64,000 bases of DNA, taken from NCBI RefSeq assembly GCF_015218165.1, contig NZ_CP048659.1:1922001-1986000 (forward strand), read 5' to 3'. Below are positions 19,598-28,423 of the stretch, in pieces. The position numbers and the translations under genes are program-made. Positions within the stretch are counted from its first letter, which is position 1, and the number at the start of each line of letters is the position of its first letter. Source of the DNA: Acinetobacter piscicola. GTDB lineage: Bacteria > Pseudomonadota > Gammaproteobacteria > Pseudomonadales > Moraxellaceae. Below the pieces are notes generated by a model that saw only the letters and a list, made by a program, of their open reading frames with translations, was not told where the DNA came from and made no database searches.

Positions 19598-19629
19598 AAG
19601 TGACTGAAAATTATAGATTGTATATTAAT

Positions 19630-20805
19630 TTAAGCCGTTTTTCGATTGACCACGAACTTATAAAATAGCAAGCTACACGCTGTGATTATGGCACACAGTA
19701 AATAAGCAAAACTATAATCAAAATGCGCAATAATCATGCCGAGTAAGATTGAACCGACAGCAATACCAATGTCATAGCAGGTAAAAAAGGTTGAGGTCGC
19801 ATGCCCAATTCGATCTCTTGGCGAGCGTTGAATCGCGAGTGTTTGTAAGCAAGGTTGGGCGGAACCAAAGCCCATTCCAATCAGTACTGCGGCAAAAAGA
19901 AAGCCTGTGACATTTTCAACTTGGCTTAACATGGCTAAACCGACTGCAAATAATGCAATCGCAGGATAAATCACATAACTTGCACCTTTACGGTCGTAAA
20001 TTTTTCCTGTGATTGGGCGTAGGCTCATCATCGAAATTGCAAAAACCACAAAAAATGCACTGGCATAAGCGAGTAGATGTTTTGCTTCGGCAAAGGTGGA
20101 AATAAACGACATAATGCTTGCGTAGGAAAATGAAGTGATCATTGCCATCACAGACACAGAAATTGCCTTTTTTTCAACAAAATGGTTAATATTGAGTTTT
20201 TTATTTTCAACTTTAAGCGCTACAGTTTGGTTTTGCTGAATTGGAATAAAAAAGCATAAGGCAAAACCTAGACAAATAATTACCGCTAAAATGGCAGTTA
20301 TGGTTAAATAGGAAATTGATTGGATCAAAGTTAAGCCAATCAGGGGGCCAAGTACAATTCCCAAATTGACTGACGTGACAAAATATCCCATGCCTTCGCC
20401 TTTTCGTTTTTCTGGAATAAAATCATTCACAATCGGAACTGTGACAGTCGTTAATATACTGAACCAAATTCCATGTAAAAAGCGAATAATCATCAAGATA
20501 GTGAAATTGTCAGCAAGTAAATAAGAGACTGCAAATAAACAAAATAAAGTTTCAGAAATATATAATGTTTTTTTACGTCCTAATTTTTCAATAATCAGTC
20601 CACTAAATGGTCGGACGGCGATGGAGGAGACCATAAATAAAGTGATTGCCAAACCTGCTTGAGTCAAGCTGCCACCTAAATCATTTAAAATATAAATGGG
20701 TAAAATGGTGGTTTGGGCAAAATAAAAGATAAATAAAAATAAATTATTGGCTAAACAAAGAATAAAGGATTTATTCCATAAATGTTGTGCATTTACAGTT
20801 GACAT
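19630..20805 (-). CDS. MFS transporter
   Basis: 391 aa from the ATG at 20805 (MSTVNAQHLWNKSF); a longer frame to 20892 adds an unlikely N-terminus. Twelve hydrophobic segments. The A-motif-like loop GLIIEKLGRKKTLYI follows TM2 and the mirrored loop GKIYDRKGASYVIYPA lies in the second half. The layout is that of 12-TM drug or metabolite exporters. The substrate cannot be deduced. Confidence 0.88.
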   Translation of the reverse strand: MSTVNAQHLWNKSFILCLANNLFLFIFYFAQTTILPIYILNDLGGSLTQAGLAITLFMVSSIAVRPFSGLIIEKLGRKKTLYISETLFCLFAVSYLLADNFTILMIIRFLHGIWFSILTTVTVPIVNDFIPEKRKGEGMGYFVTSVNLGIVLGPLIGLTLIQSISYLTITAILAVIICLGFALCFFIPIQQNQTVALKVENKKLNINHFVEKKAISVSVMAMITSFSYASIMSFISTFAEAKHLLAYASAFFVVFAISMMSLRPITGKIYDRKGASYVIYPAIALFAVGLAMLSQVENVTGFLFAAVLIGMGFGSAQPCLQTLAIQRSPRDRIGHATSTFFTCYDIGIAVGSILLGMIIAHFDYSFAYLLCAIITACSLLFYKFVVNRKTA

Positions 20806-20921
20806 AAATAACCTGAATGTTGGGAGAGGCGTAAAAGAGCTAAAAAGTCTTTTATGGAGAAAAATATGGTTAATTTTAATACAATTAGGCAACAGAGTAT
20901 AGTGTAAAGATCGTATTAAAT

Positions 20922-20951
20922 AAAAAAGGAATCGTAGACGATTCCTTTTTT
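20922..20951 (-). terminator. Terminator after gcvH
   Basis: A perfect stem, AAAAAAGGAATCG/CGATTCCTTTTTT with a TAGA loop, lies 40 bp downstream of gcvH on the minus strand. Confidence 0.85.
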
Positions 20952-20990
20952 ATTTAAGCAATAGTATTTCATTGTATGGCAGAGTTTATT

Positions 20991-21365
20991 TTATAAACCT
21001 GCTTCATAATCTGAATTGCTAAGCAGTTTTTCAACATCGCTCAGATGATCTGCTTTAATTTTATAAATCCAACCTTTACCATAAGGGTCGTCATTAACAA
21101 AATCAGGATCATCTTCAAGTGCAGGATTGATTTCAACCACAGTGCCTGAAATGGGTGCATGAATATCAGATGCAGTTTTCACTGATTCAACCACACCGAC
21201 TGCTTCACCTGCAGTGACTGGACGACCAACCTCAGGAATTTCAACATAGACCAAATCGCCAAGCGCATCTTGTGCATGATCAGAAATACCTGTAACAACG
21301 AGATCACCTTCGATTCGTACCCATTCATGTGTTGCTGCGTACTTTAATTCAGCAGGATGATTCAT
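20991..21365 (-). CDS. gcvH: Glycine cleavage system H protein
   Basis: 124 aa lipoyl carrier of the glycine cleavage complex. Lys in [18 protein letters not shown] is the lipoylated residue. [11 protein letters not shown] at the N-terminus and [12 protein letters not shown] near the C-terminus are typical. The ATG at 21365 has AAGGAG five bases upstream, preferred over a GTG two codons earlier. gcvT and gcvP are not adjacent, so the gene is detached from the rest of the system here. Confidence 0.96.
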   Translation of the reverse strand: MNHPAELKYAATHEWVRIEGDLVVTGISDHAQDALGDLVYVEIPEVGRPVTAGEAVGVVESVKTASDIHAPISGTVVEINPALEDDPDFVNDDPYGKGWIYKIKADHLSDVEKLLSNSDYEAGL

Positions 21366-21443
21366 GCTCACTCCTTAAAAGTTTCACTTTATTTTTCTAC
21401 GTGTTATACAGGTTTTTGTTACAAAACAAAAGATTTAAAAGTG

Positions 21444-22475
21444 CTATAGATATGGGTCTTTGCGCCAATTGCTTGGGCTACGTCCACTCCAACGTTTAAA
21501 AGCACGACTAAAATTGGCGACATCACTATAACCTAGCTCATCTGCAATTTGTTCAAGCGTATAGTCTGTTCTTGACAGTAACGAGGTTGCATGTCGATAA
21601 CGCACTTCATCCACTAGCGTTGAAAAGGATGTCCCTTCTGCAGCGAGTTGACGTTTTAATGTTCGATCGGACATATGTAAGCGTTCAGCAACATTTTCAA
21701 TACTTAAATAATGCTGTTCAGAATGCGTCAAAATATCACGTACACGCATCGACAAACGACGGCGTTCGCCAATGGCAGACAGTTCAGCTTCACATTGGTT
21801 AATCGCAATTTGACTGGCAATCGGATCTGCATTGACCATTTTCAAACCAAGATAAGATTTATCAAAGCTGGCAATCAAGTGAGGCTGCTCAAAACGCATT
21901 TGATAACGACCTTGGAGTTTATCGATATATTTATCAAAACCTTCAGGTTTAGAAAAATCGAAGTCGATATCGCCTTTGAGATCATCTATACCCGTTAAGG
22001 CACGTGCCATCGTCATAATCCCAAAGGTTAAACCCATTAAAATTTCGGTTCTTAATGGTTCAATATCAATATCACATTGCAATTGTAAGGTGGCTTTTTC
22101 GCCAAAAGTAGAAAAATACAATTGTAAAAATGGCATACGCAGTTGAATAAAACGATTGGCTAAGACCAATGCGTCAGTAATATCATTGGCAGTCATGATC
22201 GCATAACCAATAAAACCATGAATGGAAATACGCATTTGTGTACCAATTTGATAGCCAAGCGTACTTTCACCCGTGAGTTTTAAAGCATGTTTAACCAATT
22301 CATTCGCAATTGTCGTTGGAATACGAAAGTCTGGTTCAGCCAATTGTTCGCTATTAAAAGGGAATGGCGCAAAAAAAGTTTCGGCACTGTAGCCCCATCT
22401 CGAAACAATATCGAGTAATAAAAGTCCATAAACACCAGGAATTCCCTGATCTTGGCGAGCTGAAGTGTTCTTCAT
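21444..22475 (-). CDS. AraC-family regulator (OruR/ArgR-like)
   Basis: 343 aa. An N-terminal arabinose-binding-like sensor domain (residues about 25-210, PF12625 type) is followed by two helix-turn-helix motifs (SIENVAERLHMSDRTLKRQLAAEG and TLEQIADELGYSDVANFSRAFKRWSGRSPSNWR). Regulators with this architecture usually activate catabolic or amino-acid genes. It stands between gcvH and the MaoC/ABC pair, all on the minus strand, but with gaps large enough for separate promoters. Confidence 0.9.
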   Translation of the reverse strand: MKNTSARQDQGIPGVYGLLLLDIVSRWGYSAETFFAPFPFNSEQLAEPDFRIPTTIANELVKHALKLTGESTLGYQIGTQMRISIHGFIGYAIMTANDITDALVLANRFIQLRMPFLQLYFSTFGEKATLQLQCDIDIEPLRTEILMGLTFGIMTMARALTGIDDLKGDIDFDFSKPEGFDKYIDKLQGRYQMRFEQPHLIASFDKSYLGLKMVNADPIASQIAINQCEAELSAIGERRRLSMRVRDILTHSEQHYLSIENVAERLHMSDRTLKRQLAAEGTSFSTLVDEVRYRHATSLLSRTDYTLEQIADELGYSDVANFSRAFKRWSGRSPSNWRKDPYL

Positions 22476-22568
22476 ATGCTATCCGTTGCTCTCAACATAT
22501 GTGTTTAAGTTGCATATTGTCATGATTCTAATCAAAAACCATAAAAATTGTAAGACAAAAAATAGCTT

Positions 22569-23018
22569 TTAATTGTTTTGAAAATCTCGATTAAAAACAA
22601 CAATTTTAGTTGTCGAAATCAGTAAAACATCGCCATTTTGATTTTTTGCTTGAGTGATGTAACTCACAATACCACGATCAGGTTTAGTTTTTGATGGAGT
22701 GATAGAAACAATTTCCACTTCAACTGATATTTTATCACCTACGCGCGTTGGGCGTGGCCAACGTAAATTAGAGTCTGAGCCGATCAAGCCATAAGCGACA
22801 GGAAAACATTCTGTCCAAAGTCGCATGACGATCGCAGAAGTATGCCAGCCGCTTGCTGCTAAGCCTTTAAAAATTGGGTGTTCAACCGCTTTTTCTGGAT
22901 CTGTATGAAAAACTTGAGGATCATATTTATGGGCAAAATCTAAAACTTCATCCAAGCTAACTTCATATTCTCGGCTTTTAAATTGATCCCCTACATTCAG
23001 ATCTTCTAAATACAACAT
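22569..23018 (-). CDS. MaoC-family hydratase
   Basis: 149 aa single hotdog domain. The catalytic D/H pair is in YDPQVFHTDPEKA and continues into GLAASGWHTSAIVMRL, as in R-specific enoyl-CoA hydratases. The RPTRVGDKISVEVEI strand is typical. Its ATG directly abuts the stop of the upstream ABC transporter gene (TAA-ATG), so translation is coupled. The acyl substrate is unknown. Confidence 0.9.
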   Translation of the reverse strand: MLYLEDLNVGDQFKSREYEVSLDEVLDFAHKYDPQVFHTDPEKAVEHPIFKGLAASGWHTSAIVMRLWTECFPVAYGLIGSDSNLRWPRPTRVGDKISVEVEIVSITPSKTKPDRGIVSYITQAKNQNGDVLLISTTKIVVFNRDFQNN

Positions 23019-24881
23019 TTATTCATCATCCTTTTCTTTCATACCTTGTTGTTCTACCAAAAAACCGCCTGTTTGTCTTTGCCATAAATTGGCATAAATG
23101 CCATTTTGGCGAATTAAATCTTCATGTGTGCCTTGTTCAACGATTTTACCTTGATCTAAAACGATTAATCTGTCCATTTGCGCAATCGTTGATAAACGAT
23201 GGGCAATAGCGATCACGGTTTTATTTTGCATCAAATCATCTAAACTGGACTGAATTGCTGCTTCAACTTCAGAGTCTAAAGCACTGGTTGCTTCATCTAA
23301 AATTAAAATCGGAGCATCTTTTAAAAATACCCGTGCAATAGCAATACGTTGGCGTTGACCACCAGATAATTTAACACCTCGTTCACCGACATAAGCGTCG
23401 TAACCTGTACGTCCACGAAGGTCTGATAGTTGAGGAATAAATTCTGCGGCTTTGGCTTTTCTGACCGCTTCAAACATTTCCTCATCAGTCGCATCAGGGC
23501 GACCATATTTAATATTTTCAGCCACAGTACGATGTAAAAGGGAAGTATCTTGGGTCACCAAAGCAATGCTTTTTCTCAGGCTATCTTGTGTGACATCTTC
23601 AATGTCTTGTCCATCAATGGAAATTCGACCATGGTTGAGGCTATAAAAGTGTAAAAGGAGCTGAATCAGTGTAGATTTTCCTGCACCAGAACGCCCAACA
23701 ATACCAATCTTTTCACCTGGTTTAATGTCTAAATTAAAATGATCAATCACGTTTTTATTATTATATGCAAAGCTCACATCTTCAAACTTGATTTGACCTC
23801 GTTGAATGTTTAGCGCTTTGGCATCTGCTTTATCTTGGATATGAATCGGCTTACCTAATGTATTCATACCATCTTGGATGGTGCCGATATTTTCAAACAA
23901 CATCGAAGTTTGCCACATCATAAACTCAGCCATACTGTTGAGTTTTAAAATCATTGCTGTGGTCGCAGCAATGACCCCAATTGCAGCTAAGCCTTCTAAC
24001 CACAACCAAATAGCAGTACCCAATACCCCAAAGAACAGTACAAAAGTCAGTAAGTTAATGCAGATCTCATACATTGAACCTAAGCGCATTTGGTGAAATA
24101 CGGTAACCATAAATTTTTGCATCGAGGCTTTGGCATATTCACTTTCACGACCTGCATGCGCGAACAGTTTCACTGTTTGAATATTGGTATAGGCATCGGT
24201 TACACGTCCAGTCATTTCTGCACGTGCGTCGGCTTGGGCTTTAGAAATTGCCCCTAAACGTGGAATAAAATAGCATGCGGCAGTAATAAACAAACCTAAC
24301 CAAATCAAGAGTGGAATCAATAAAATGGGGGAGATTGCGCCTAACACAATACTGATGGTAATGAAGTAAATAATGACATAGGTCACCATATCACCCAAAA
24401 TGACCCAGAACTCACGCACAGCCAATGCTGTTTGCATGACTTTAGCAGATAAGCGACCCGCAAAATCATTGTGGAAAAAGTCTAAACCCTGACGTAACAA
24501 TAAGTTATGAAAGCGCCAACGCAATCGCATTGGAAAGCTGCTATATAGAACTTGATGTCGAATAATCGACTGCATATTAGCAAAGAAAATATTGGCAAAT
24601 AAGATCAAGGATAAAATAATCAGATTATTCTTATGATTTTGAATAAAATTTTTAGGTGTAGACTGTGTTAACCAATCCACAAGATGCCCAATTTGCGAGA
24701 AAAAAATAGCTTCAAAACTGGCTGTCGCAGCAGTGAATAAAATCAATAAAACCAAATACTTTTTGACACCATAAGCGGACTGCCAAACAAAGGCAAAAAA
24801 AGTTTTGGGTAACGGTTCATTTAGCCCTTCATTCGGATAAGGGTCAACACGTGTTTCAAACCATTTTAAGAAGCTATTCAT
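23019..24881 (-). CDS. ABC exporter, fused permease and ATPase
   Basis: 620 aa half-transporter. Six membrane segments lie in residues about 40-340. The ATPase domain follows: Walker A GRSGAGKST around residue 395, ABC signature KLSGGQRQRIAIAR, Walker B ILILDEATSALD and the switch histidine in AIAHRLSTI. It is the MsbA/MDR type and exports lipids or drugs as a homodimer. The downstream MaoC gene is translationally coupled, which is unusual for a drug exporter and may hint at an acyl-linked role. Confidence 0.92.
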   Translation of the reverse strand: MNSFLKWFETRVDPYPNEGLNEPLPKTFFAFVWQSAYGVKKYLVLLILFTAATASFEAIFFSQIGHLVDWLTQSTPKNFIQNHKNNLIILSLILFANIFFANMQSIIRHQVLYSSFPMRLRWRFHNLLLRQGLDFFHNDFAGRLSAKVMQTALAVREFWVILGDMVTYVIIYFITISIVLGAISPILLIPLLIWLGLFITAACYFIPRLGAISKAQADARAEMTGRVTDAYTNIQTVKLFAHAGRESEYAKASMQKFMVTVFHQMRLGSMYEICINLLTFVLFFGVLGTAIWLWLEGLAAIGVIAATTAMILKLNSMAEFMMWQTSMLFENIGTIQDGMNTLGKPIHIQDKADAKALNIQRGQIKFEDVSFAYNNKNVIDHFNLDIKPGEKIGIVGRSGAGKSTLIQLLLHFYSLNHGRISIDGQDIEDVTQDSLRKSIALVTQDTSLLHRTVAENIKYGRPDATDEEMFEAVRKAKAAEFIPQLSDLRGRTGYDAYVGERGVKLSGGQRQRIAIARVFLKDAPILILDEATSALDSEVEAAIQSSLDDLMQNKTVIAIAHRLSTIAQMDRLIVLDQGKIVEQGTHEDLIRQNGIYANLWQRQTGGFLVEQQGMKEKDDE

Positions 24882-25222
24882 ACAAAAAAGTGGCGTCCAT
24901 AAGTCTGTAGGAAATTGAGTTTGTTGTATAAATACATATATTTATATGCATAGGGAGATCAAAATACGATAAGTTTTTGTGTAAACATCATGAGAGTAAC
25001 ATGTGTAGATTGCAATTTTAAATCAATGATAAAGGCTTTTGAAAATTTACACTATAAAAAAAATAATATCAGAAGCGATGCAAAAAAATGTGAGATAAAA
25101 ATGTCTTTATCTCGGGGCATGTTATGTAAATGCAGAATACAATAGTTGCTTTGATGATGATTTAAGCAGAAAATATAGCAGAACAATCTAATTTCTGAAT
25201 AAAGATCTTTAAATATCATGCT
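24882..25222. other. Intergenic gap with one hairpin
   Basis: 341 bp, very AT-rich, without a supportable gene. GAGATAAA/TTTATCTC forms a perfect 8-bp stem at 25092-25113 with a 6-nt loop. No T-run follows, so a terminator is not supported. Confidence 0.4.
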
Positions 25223-25414
25223 ATGAAGAAATCGAACATTCAAACACAGCGGAATTCATGGACAACAGAGCAAGATTGCTTCTTGATTGAACACAATGCA
25301 TTGTCCATGCAAGAATTGCGTCAGCATTTGCCATACTCGGAAGTAGACATTCAAAATCGTAAAAAGATTTTAGGACTGAATCAAAGAGACCGACAAATGC
25401 GTAAGTTTTTATAA
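25223..25414 (+). CDS. Small SANT/Myb-like protein, unknown
   Basis: 63 aa. WTTEQDCFLIEHNALSMQEL followed by LPYSEVDIQNRKKILGL has the shape of a short Myb/SANT helix-turn-helix: Trp, acidic helix 1, S--EL helix 2, then I--R---LGL helix 3. It would bind DNA or protein. The ribosome site is weak. The gene converges on the UmuD-like gene 49 bp away. Confidence 0.6.
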   Translation: MKKSNIQTQRNSWTTEQDCFLIEHNALSMQELRQHLPYSEVDIQNRKKILGLNQRDRQMRKFL

Positions 25415-25463
25415 TGCCACGTATGTGTTTATATAACGACATAACGACTGGATTAACTGCATT

Positions 25464-26039
25464 TTATTTTAGATTCTTAATGACTCGCGTCACCACGCCC
25501 CAAATTACCATTTCTTGACCATCTTGAAAATGAATATCAGGAAATTCAGGATTTTCTGCTTGTAACCATCTACGATCACCCTCGATCATCAGGCGCTTTA
25601 CAGTAAAATCATTATCGACCAAAGCCACAACAATATTACGATTTTTTGCTTCGATACTGCGGTCTACAATCAAATCATCATCAACATCGATGCCTGCGCC
25701 TAGCATGGATAAAGAAGCCACTTTGACCACAAAGGTTGTATTGGGGTTTCTGATTAAATATTCGTTAAAGTCAATCGATTGCTCTGTGTAGTCCTGCACA
25801 GGAGAAGGTAAGCCAGCTGCAATTTTGCTTTGTGCTAGTGGAATAGATGCTGTGCTTTTACATTCAAAAATAGCAATAGATGCGACTTCACGTACTTTTT
25901 GTTTTTGTGCTTTGTTCGTTAAATATTGTTTTACTTCATTGACCTGAGATTTTGGCACATGAACAATTTCAGTTTCTTCTGTAGAAGTTTGTGCATTTTT
26001 TACTTCACTCGTCGTACTCAAATTACTTAAATTCGTCAT
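25464..26039 (-). CDS. umuD: UmuD-like S24 self-cleaving protein (UmuDAb-like)
   Basis: About 191 aa from the ATG at 26039; an in-frame TTG at 26087 would give 207. The C-terminal S24 domain has the cleavage site AAGLPSPVQDY (Ala-Gly), the nucleophile Ser in VASLSMLGAG and the catalytic Lys in DFTVKRL. E. coli UmuD has only about 24 residues before its cleavage site; here there are about 75. This fits Acinetobacter UmuDAb, which acts as a LexA-like repressor of the DNA-damage regulon. A candidate operator lies upstream at 26103-26123. No umuC follows. Confidence 0.82.
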   Translation of the reverse strand: MTNLSNLSTTSEVKNAQTSTEETEIVHVPKSQVNEVKQYLTNKAQKQKVREVASIAIFECKSTASIPLAQSKIAAGLPSPVQDYTEQSIDFNEYLIRNPNTTFVVKVASLSMLGAGIDVDDDLIVDRSIEAKNRNIVVALVDNDFTVKRLMIEGDRRWLQAENPEFPDIHFQDGQEMVIWGVVTRVIKNLK

Positions 26040-26400
26040 GTCTTTATTCTTAATTAACTCAGTCTTGCCAAAGTCTATCTTGATCAATTCTGAATATCAA
26101 ATTTAAAAAATATTGATTTTCAATAAGATATGTAAAAAAACATTTAAAATGAATTTTTCATAATTTTGTACAGATATATGTCATACAATGTCATTACATT
26201 ATATTTTACTTTATTTTTTTATGATAAAAATCAATGTGAAACTCATGTTTGATTATGTTGAGATGGAGTGCTTAGAGTACAAATGAGTAATAAAAATAAA
26301 GCAGATGGTACTGAAATAACCCTGTTCAAGCTAAAATTTTACTTTTAAAAAGAGCATGAGATCATTACAGTAAATACTTAGCTAAAAAATTGAGTCATTC
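26040..26400. other. Divergent regulatory gap between umuD-like and hxlR-type genes
   Basis: 361 bp without a real gene; a 21-codon frame at 26283 is not convincing. It contains the candidate UmuDAb operator. The small gene ddrR, which sits divergent to umuDAb in A. baumannii and A. baylyi, is not seen here. Confidence 0.5.
26103..26123 (-). promoter_or_regulatory. Candidate UmuDAb/SOS operator
   Basis: On the minus strand the 21 bp read TTGAAAAT-CAATA-TTTTTTAA. From memory the Acinetobacter UmuDAb box is TTGAAAAT-N5-TTTTTCAA, so the arms and the 5-bp spacer match with a single mismatch. It lies 64 bp upstream of the preferred ATG, compatible with autorepression. Confidence 0.55.
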
Positions 26401-26877
26401 ATGAAATGGGATGAAATTGGTGAGCAACCTTGCCCAATTGCACGTACTTTATCGGTGATTGGTGATCGTTGGACTTTTTTGATTATTCGTAATGCATTTA
26501 TGGGAATGCGCCGTTTTGATGATTTTCAGCAAAACTTGGGGCTTACACGCCATATCTTATCAGCACGTTTAAAGCGTTTGGTCGAGCATCAGGTATTGGT
26601 AAAAACGCCTTATAAGGATCGCCAGCAGCGTTTTGAATATTGTTTGACTGAAAAAGGGCGAGCACTTTATCCAGTCTTGTTGACGATGGCGGATTGGTCA
26701 AATCAATGGATGGATATCGCACATGAACCGATCGTGCATTTTGTACATCGTCCATGTCAGCATGTGCTTAAACCTGTTTTGGTTTGTTCAGATTGTGGTG
26801 TGTTATTAGACGCACAGCAGATTAAACCTGTTTTTAATCTGGATTTTATGCAAAAAATGATCAAGAAACAGGCTTAA
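26401..26877 (+). CDS. HxlR-family transcriptional regulator
   Basis: 158 aa. A winged helix with CPIARTLSVIGDRWTFLIIRNAF and LTRHILSARLKRLVEHQVL gives the HxlR fold. The C-terminal extension carries a CxxC pair (CSDCGVLLD) plus another Cys, which could bind metal or sense oxidation. Target genes are not evident; it converges on tusE. Confidence 0.9.
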   Translation: MKWDEIGEQPCPIARTLSVIGDRWTFLIIRNAFMGMRRFDDFQQNLGLTRHILSARLKRLVEHQVLVKTPYKDRQQRFEYCLTEKGRALYPVLLTMADWSNQWMDIAHEPIVHFVHRPCQHVLKPVLVCSDCGVLLDAQQIKPVFNLDFMQKMIKKQA

Positions 26878-26896
26878 AGTGACGAGTAAATCATGA

Positions 26897-27208
26897 TTAC
26901 AAACAATTTGCAGGTTTAGGAATACCTGCCAAACGACTTAAATGGCGTGCAACCAAACCCGTTTGAAATTTGTCTTGTAGTAGAGCATTGTTGATGTCAG
27001 CGCTGACACTTTTCATTAAAAATTTAATTAAAGGGCGTGTCGCAGGAGAATGTCCAAATTGGTGATAAAACTGACGCACTGCTTGTAAAACTTCAAAATG
27101 CCAAGCGGTTAATTCTAAATTTAGACTTTGTGCCAGTTGTTGTGCAACATCTTCATTCCAAATTGTATAATCGACTAAGTGACCATCTTGATCGAGTTCT
27201 AAATTCAT
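26897..27208 (-). CDS. tusE: TusE/DsrC-type sulfur carrier
   Basis: 103 aa from the ATG at 27208. The DsrC fold shows NEDVAQQLAQSLNLELTAWHFEVLQAVRQFYHQFGHSPATRPL and the C-terminal tail GIPKPANCL with the penultimate catalytic Cys. TusE accepts sulfur from TusBCD and hands it to MnmA for 2-thiouridine in tRNA. It is the last gene of the tusDCB-tusE run. Confidence 0.92.
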   Translation of the reverse strand: MNLELDQDGHLVDYTIWNEDVAQQLAQSLNLELTAWHFEVLQAVRQFYHQFGHSPATRPLIKFLMKSVSADINNALLQDKFQTGLVARHLSRLAGIPKPANCL

Positions 27209-27267
27209 AAAATAGCCTAACTGTCTAAGCGAAAATGAGTTCACTCATTTTGATTGGGAGAAATAGA

Positions 27268-27552
27268 TTATTTTAAACTGATGCAACGTTTAAAGTCTAA
27301 AACTAAGTCAGCAAAAGTAGCATAAGTAAGAGTTTGCACATTTTGACTCAATGGTGTTGCAAGCAAATCCAAATCTGTTTCAAGTACATATACGGTAGTG
27401 TGTTGTTGTATACGTGCATCTTGAACGAACAAAATCGCATCCCCCATCAGTACCACTGCATCGTTTGCGTTTGACATGCTTGCCCACTGTTCTAAACAGG
27501 CAGAAGTTTTGCCAAATTCCGATTGGATTAAAAATAAAGTGTGTTGTGACAT
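27268..27552 (-). CDS. tusB: TusB/DsrH-type sulfur relay protein
   Basis: 94 aa from the ATG at 27552 (MSQHTLFLIQSEFGKTSACLEQW). Sequence and length fit the DsrH/TusB family, the smallest subunit of the TusBCD hexamer. AVVLMGDAILFV and the C-terminal LTYATFADLVLDF are typical. It overlaps no neighbour but is spaced tightly after tusC. Confidence 0.85.
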   Translation of the reverse strand: MSQHTLFLIQSEFGKTSACLEQWASMSNANDAVVLMGDAILFVQDARIQQHTTVYVLETDLDLLATPLSQNVQTLTYATFADLVLDFKRCISLK

Positions 27553-27590
27553 GTTTAATTTCTCATTTTTAAACTGAATAGTAGCGTTTA

Positions 27591-27941
27591 TTACCAATAC
27601 AACACATGATCAAAATCTTGAATAAATTGGGGATTTAAATCAATAAATTCAATTTCCTGTTGTGATTGCGTAACAAAAATTGAGTTTTTATCCTTATTTT
27701 CTACTAAAATAGGAGTTAAATCGTAAAACTCAAAACTATCCAACATGTTAGAAGCAAGTTTAAACGCATGTTTCACTTGATCAAAGACCTGTTCAGATTT
27801 TAGTAAACTGAGTGCACCATTTTGTAGTAAGACTTTGACTTTGCTGCCAAAAGTTGCGAGCACCATGGTCGCAGCAATACTTTCATTGACCTGCAAGGAG
27901 GTGAGGTTGGTTTGGGTTAAAATAACAAGTACAGTTTTCAC
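27591..27941 (-). CDS. tusC: TusC/DsrF-type sulfur relay protein
   Basis: 116 aa using GTG at 27941, which has AAAGG eight bases upstream; the longer open frame would overlap tusD. SLQVNESIAATMVLATFGSKVKVLLQNGAL is the DsrE/F fold, where family members have a (D/N)A or NE helix and LLQNDGV loop. It forms the TusBCD complex with the flanking genes. Confidence 0.85.
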   Translation of the reverse strand: MKTVLVILTQTNLTSLQVNESIAATMVLATFGSKVKVLLQNGALSLLKSEQVFDQVKHAFKLASNMLDSFEFYDLTPILVENKDKNSIFVTQSQQEIEFIDLNPQFIQDFDHVLYW

Positions 27942-27984
27942 ACAATTTACCTTTGAATTGCAACACTTAAATAATAATAACATC

Positions 27985-28353
27985 CTAGAATTGAAGTAGA
28001 CGGTCACAGGACTCAACTGCATCAGCAAGTTCACCTAGACCGACCAACTCAAAGCCTTCAGCAAGATTATGTGTTGAGATTTGATGTCGCTTGGCATTTT
28101 CTAGATCTGTGATGCCACGTGCTAGTGCAGCACTCACGCAGACAGGTAAACGGATTGCTAATTTCTGCCATTCACTGCACACATTTCGTTGATCATCGGG
28201 GAACCATTGCAATTGATTCGCAACGGATACACCATCTTGATAAAAGAAGACACGAAATTCTTGCTTTTTTGCATGTAGTGCTTGTGCTAAACCTAAGGCA
28301 TGCCAAGCATGAATAGAGGTAGGTGCAGAGGTAATTAGTAATAAAGTACTCAT
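27985..28353 (-). CDS. tusD: TusD/DsrE-type sulfurtransferase
   Basis: 122 aa. The catalytic Cys is in LPVCVSAALARGI, the site that takes sulfur from TusA. HAWHALGLAQALHAKKQEFRVFFYQDGV matches the DsrE fold. First gene of the tusDCB-tusE run on the minus strand. A 70-bp intergenic region separates it from the divergent galE-like gene. Confidence 0.92.
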   Translation of the reverse strand: MSTLLLITSAPTSIHAWHALGLAQALHAKKQEFRVFFYQDGVSVANQLQWFPDDQRNVCSEWQKLAIRLPVCVSAALARGITDLENAKRHQISTHNLAEGFELVGLGELADAVESCDRLLQF

Positions 28354-28423
28354 TGAAACTTCACTTGAAGATTAGATGATAAAGACAGCATCATTTACAC
28401 TTGATAACAATAGGTAGTATACA

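Noticed and set aside
25052..25243. 63-codon minus-strand frame
   Set aside because: Phe/Leu/His-rich translation of AT-rich intergenic DNA, no ribosome site, overlaps the better supported plus-strand small gene.
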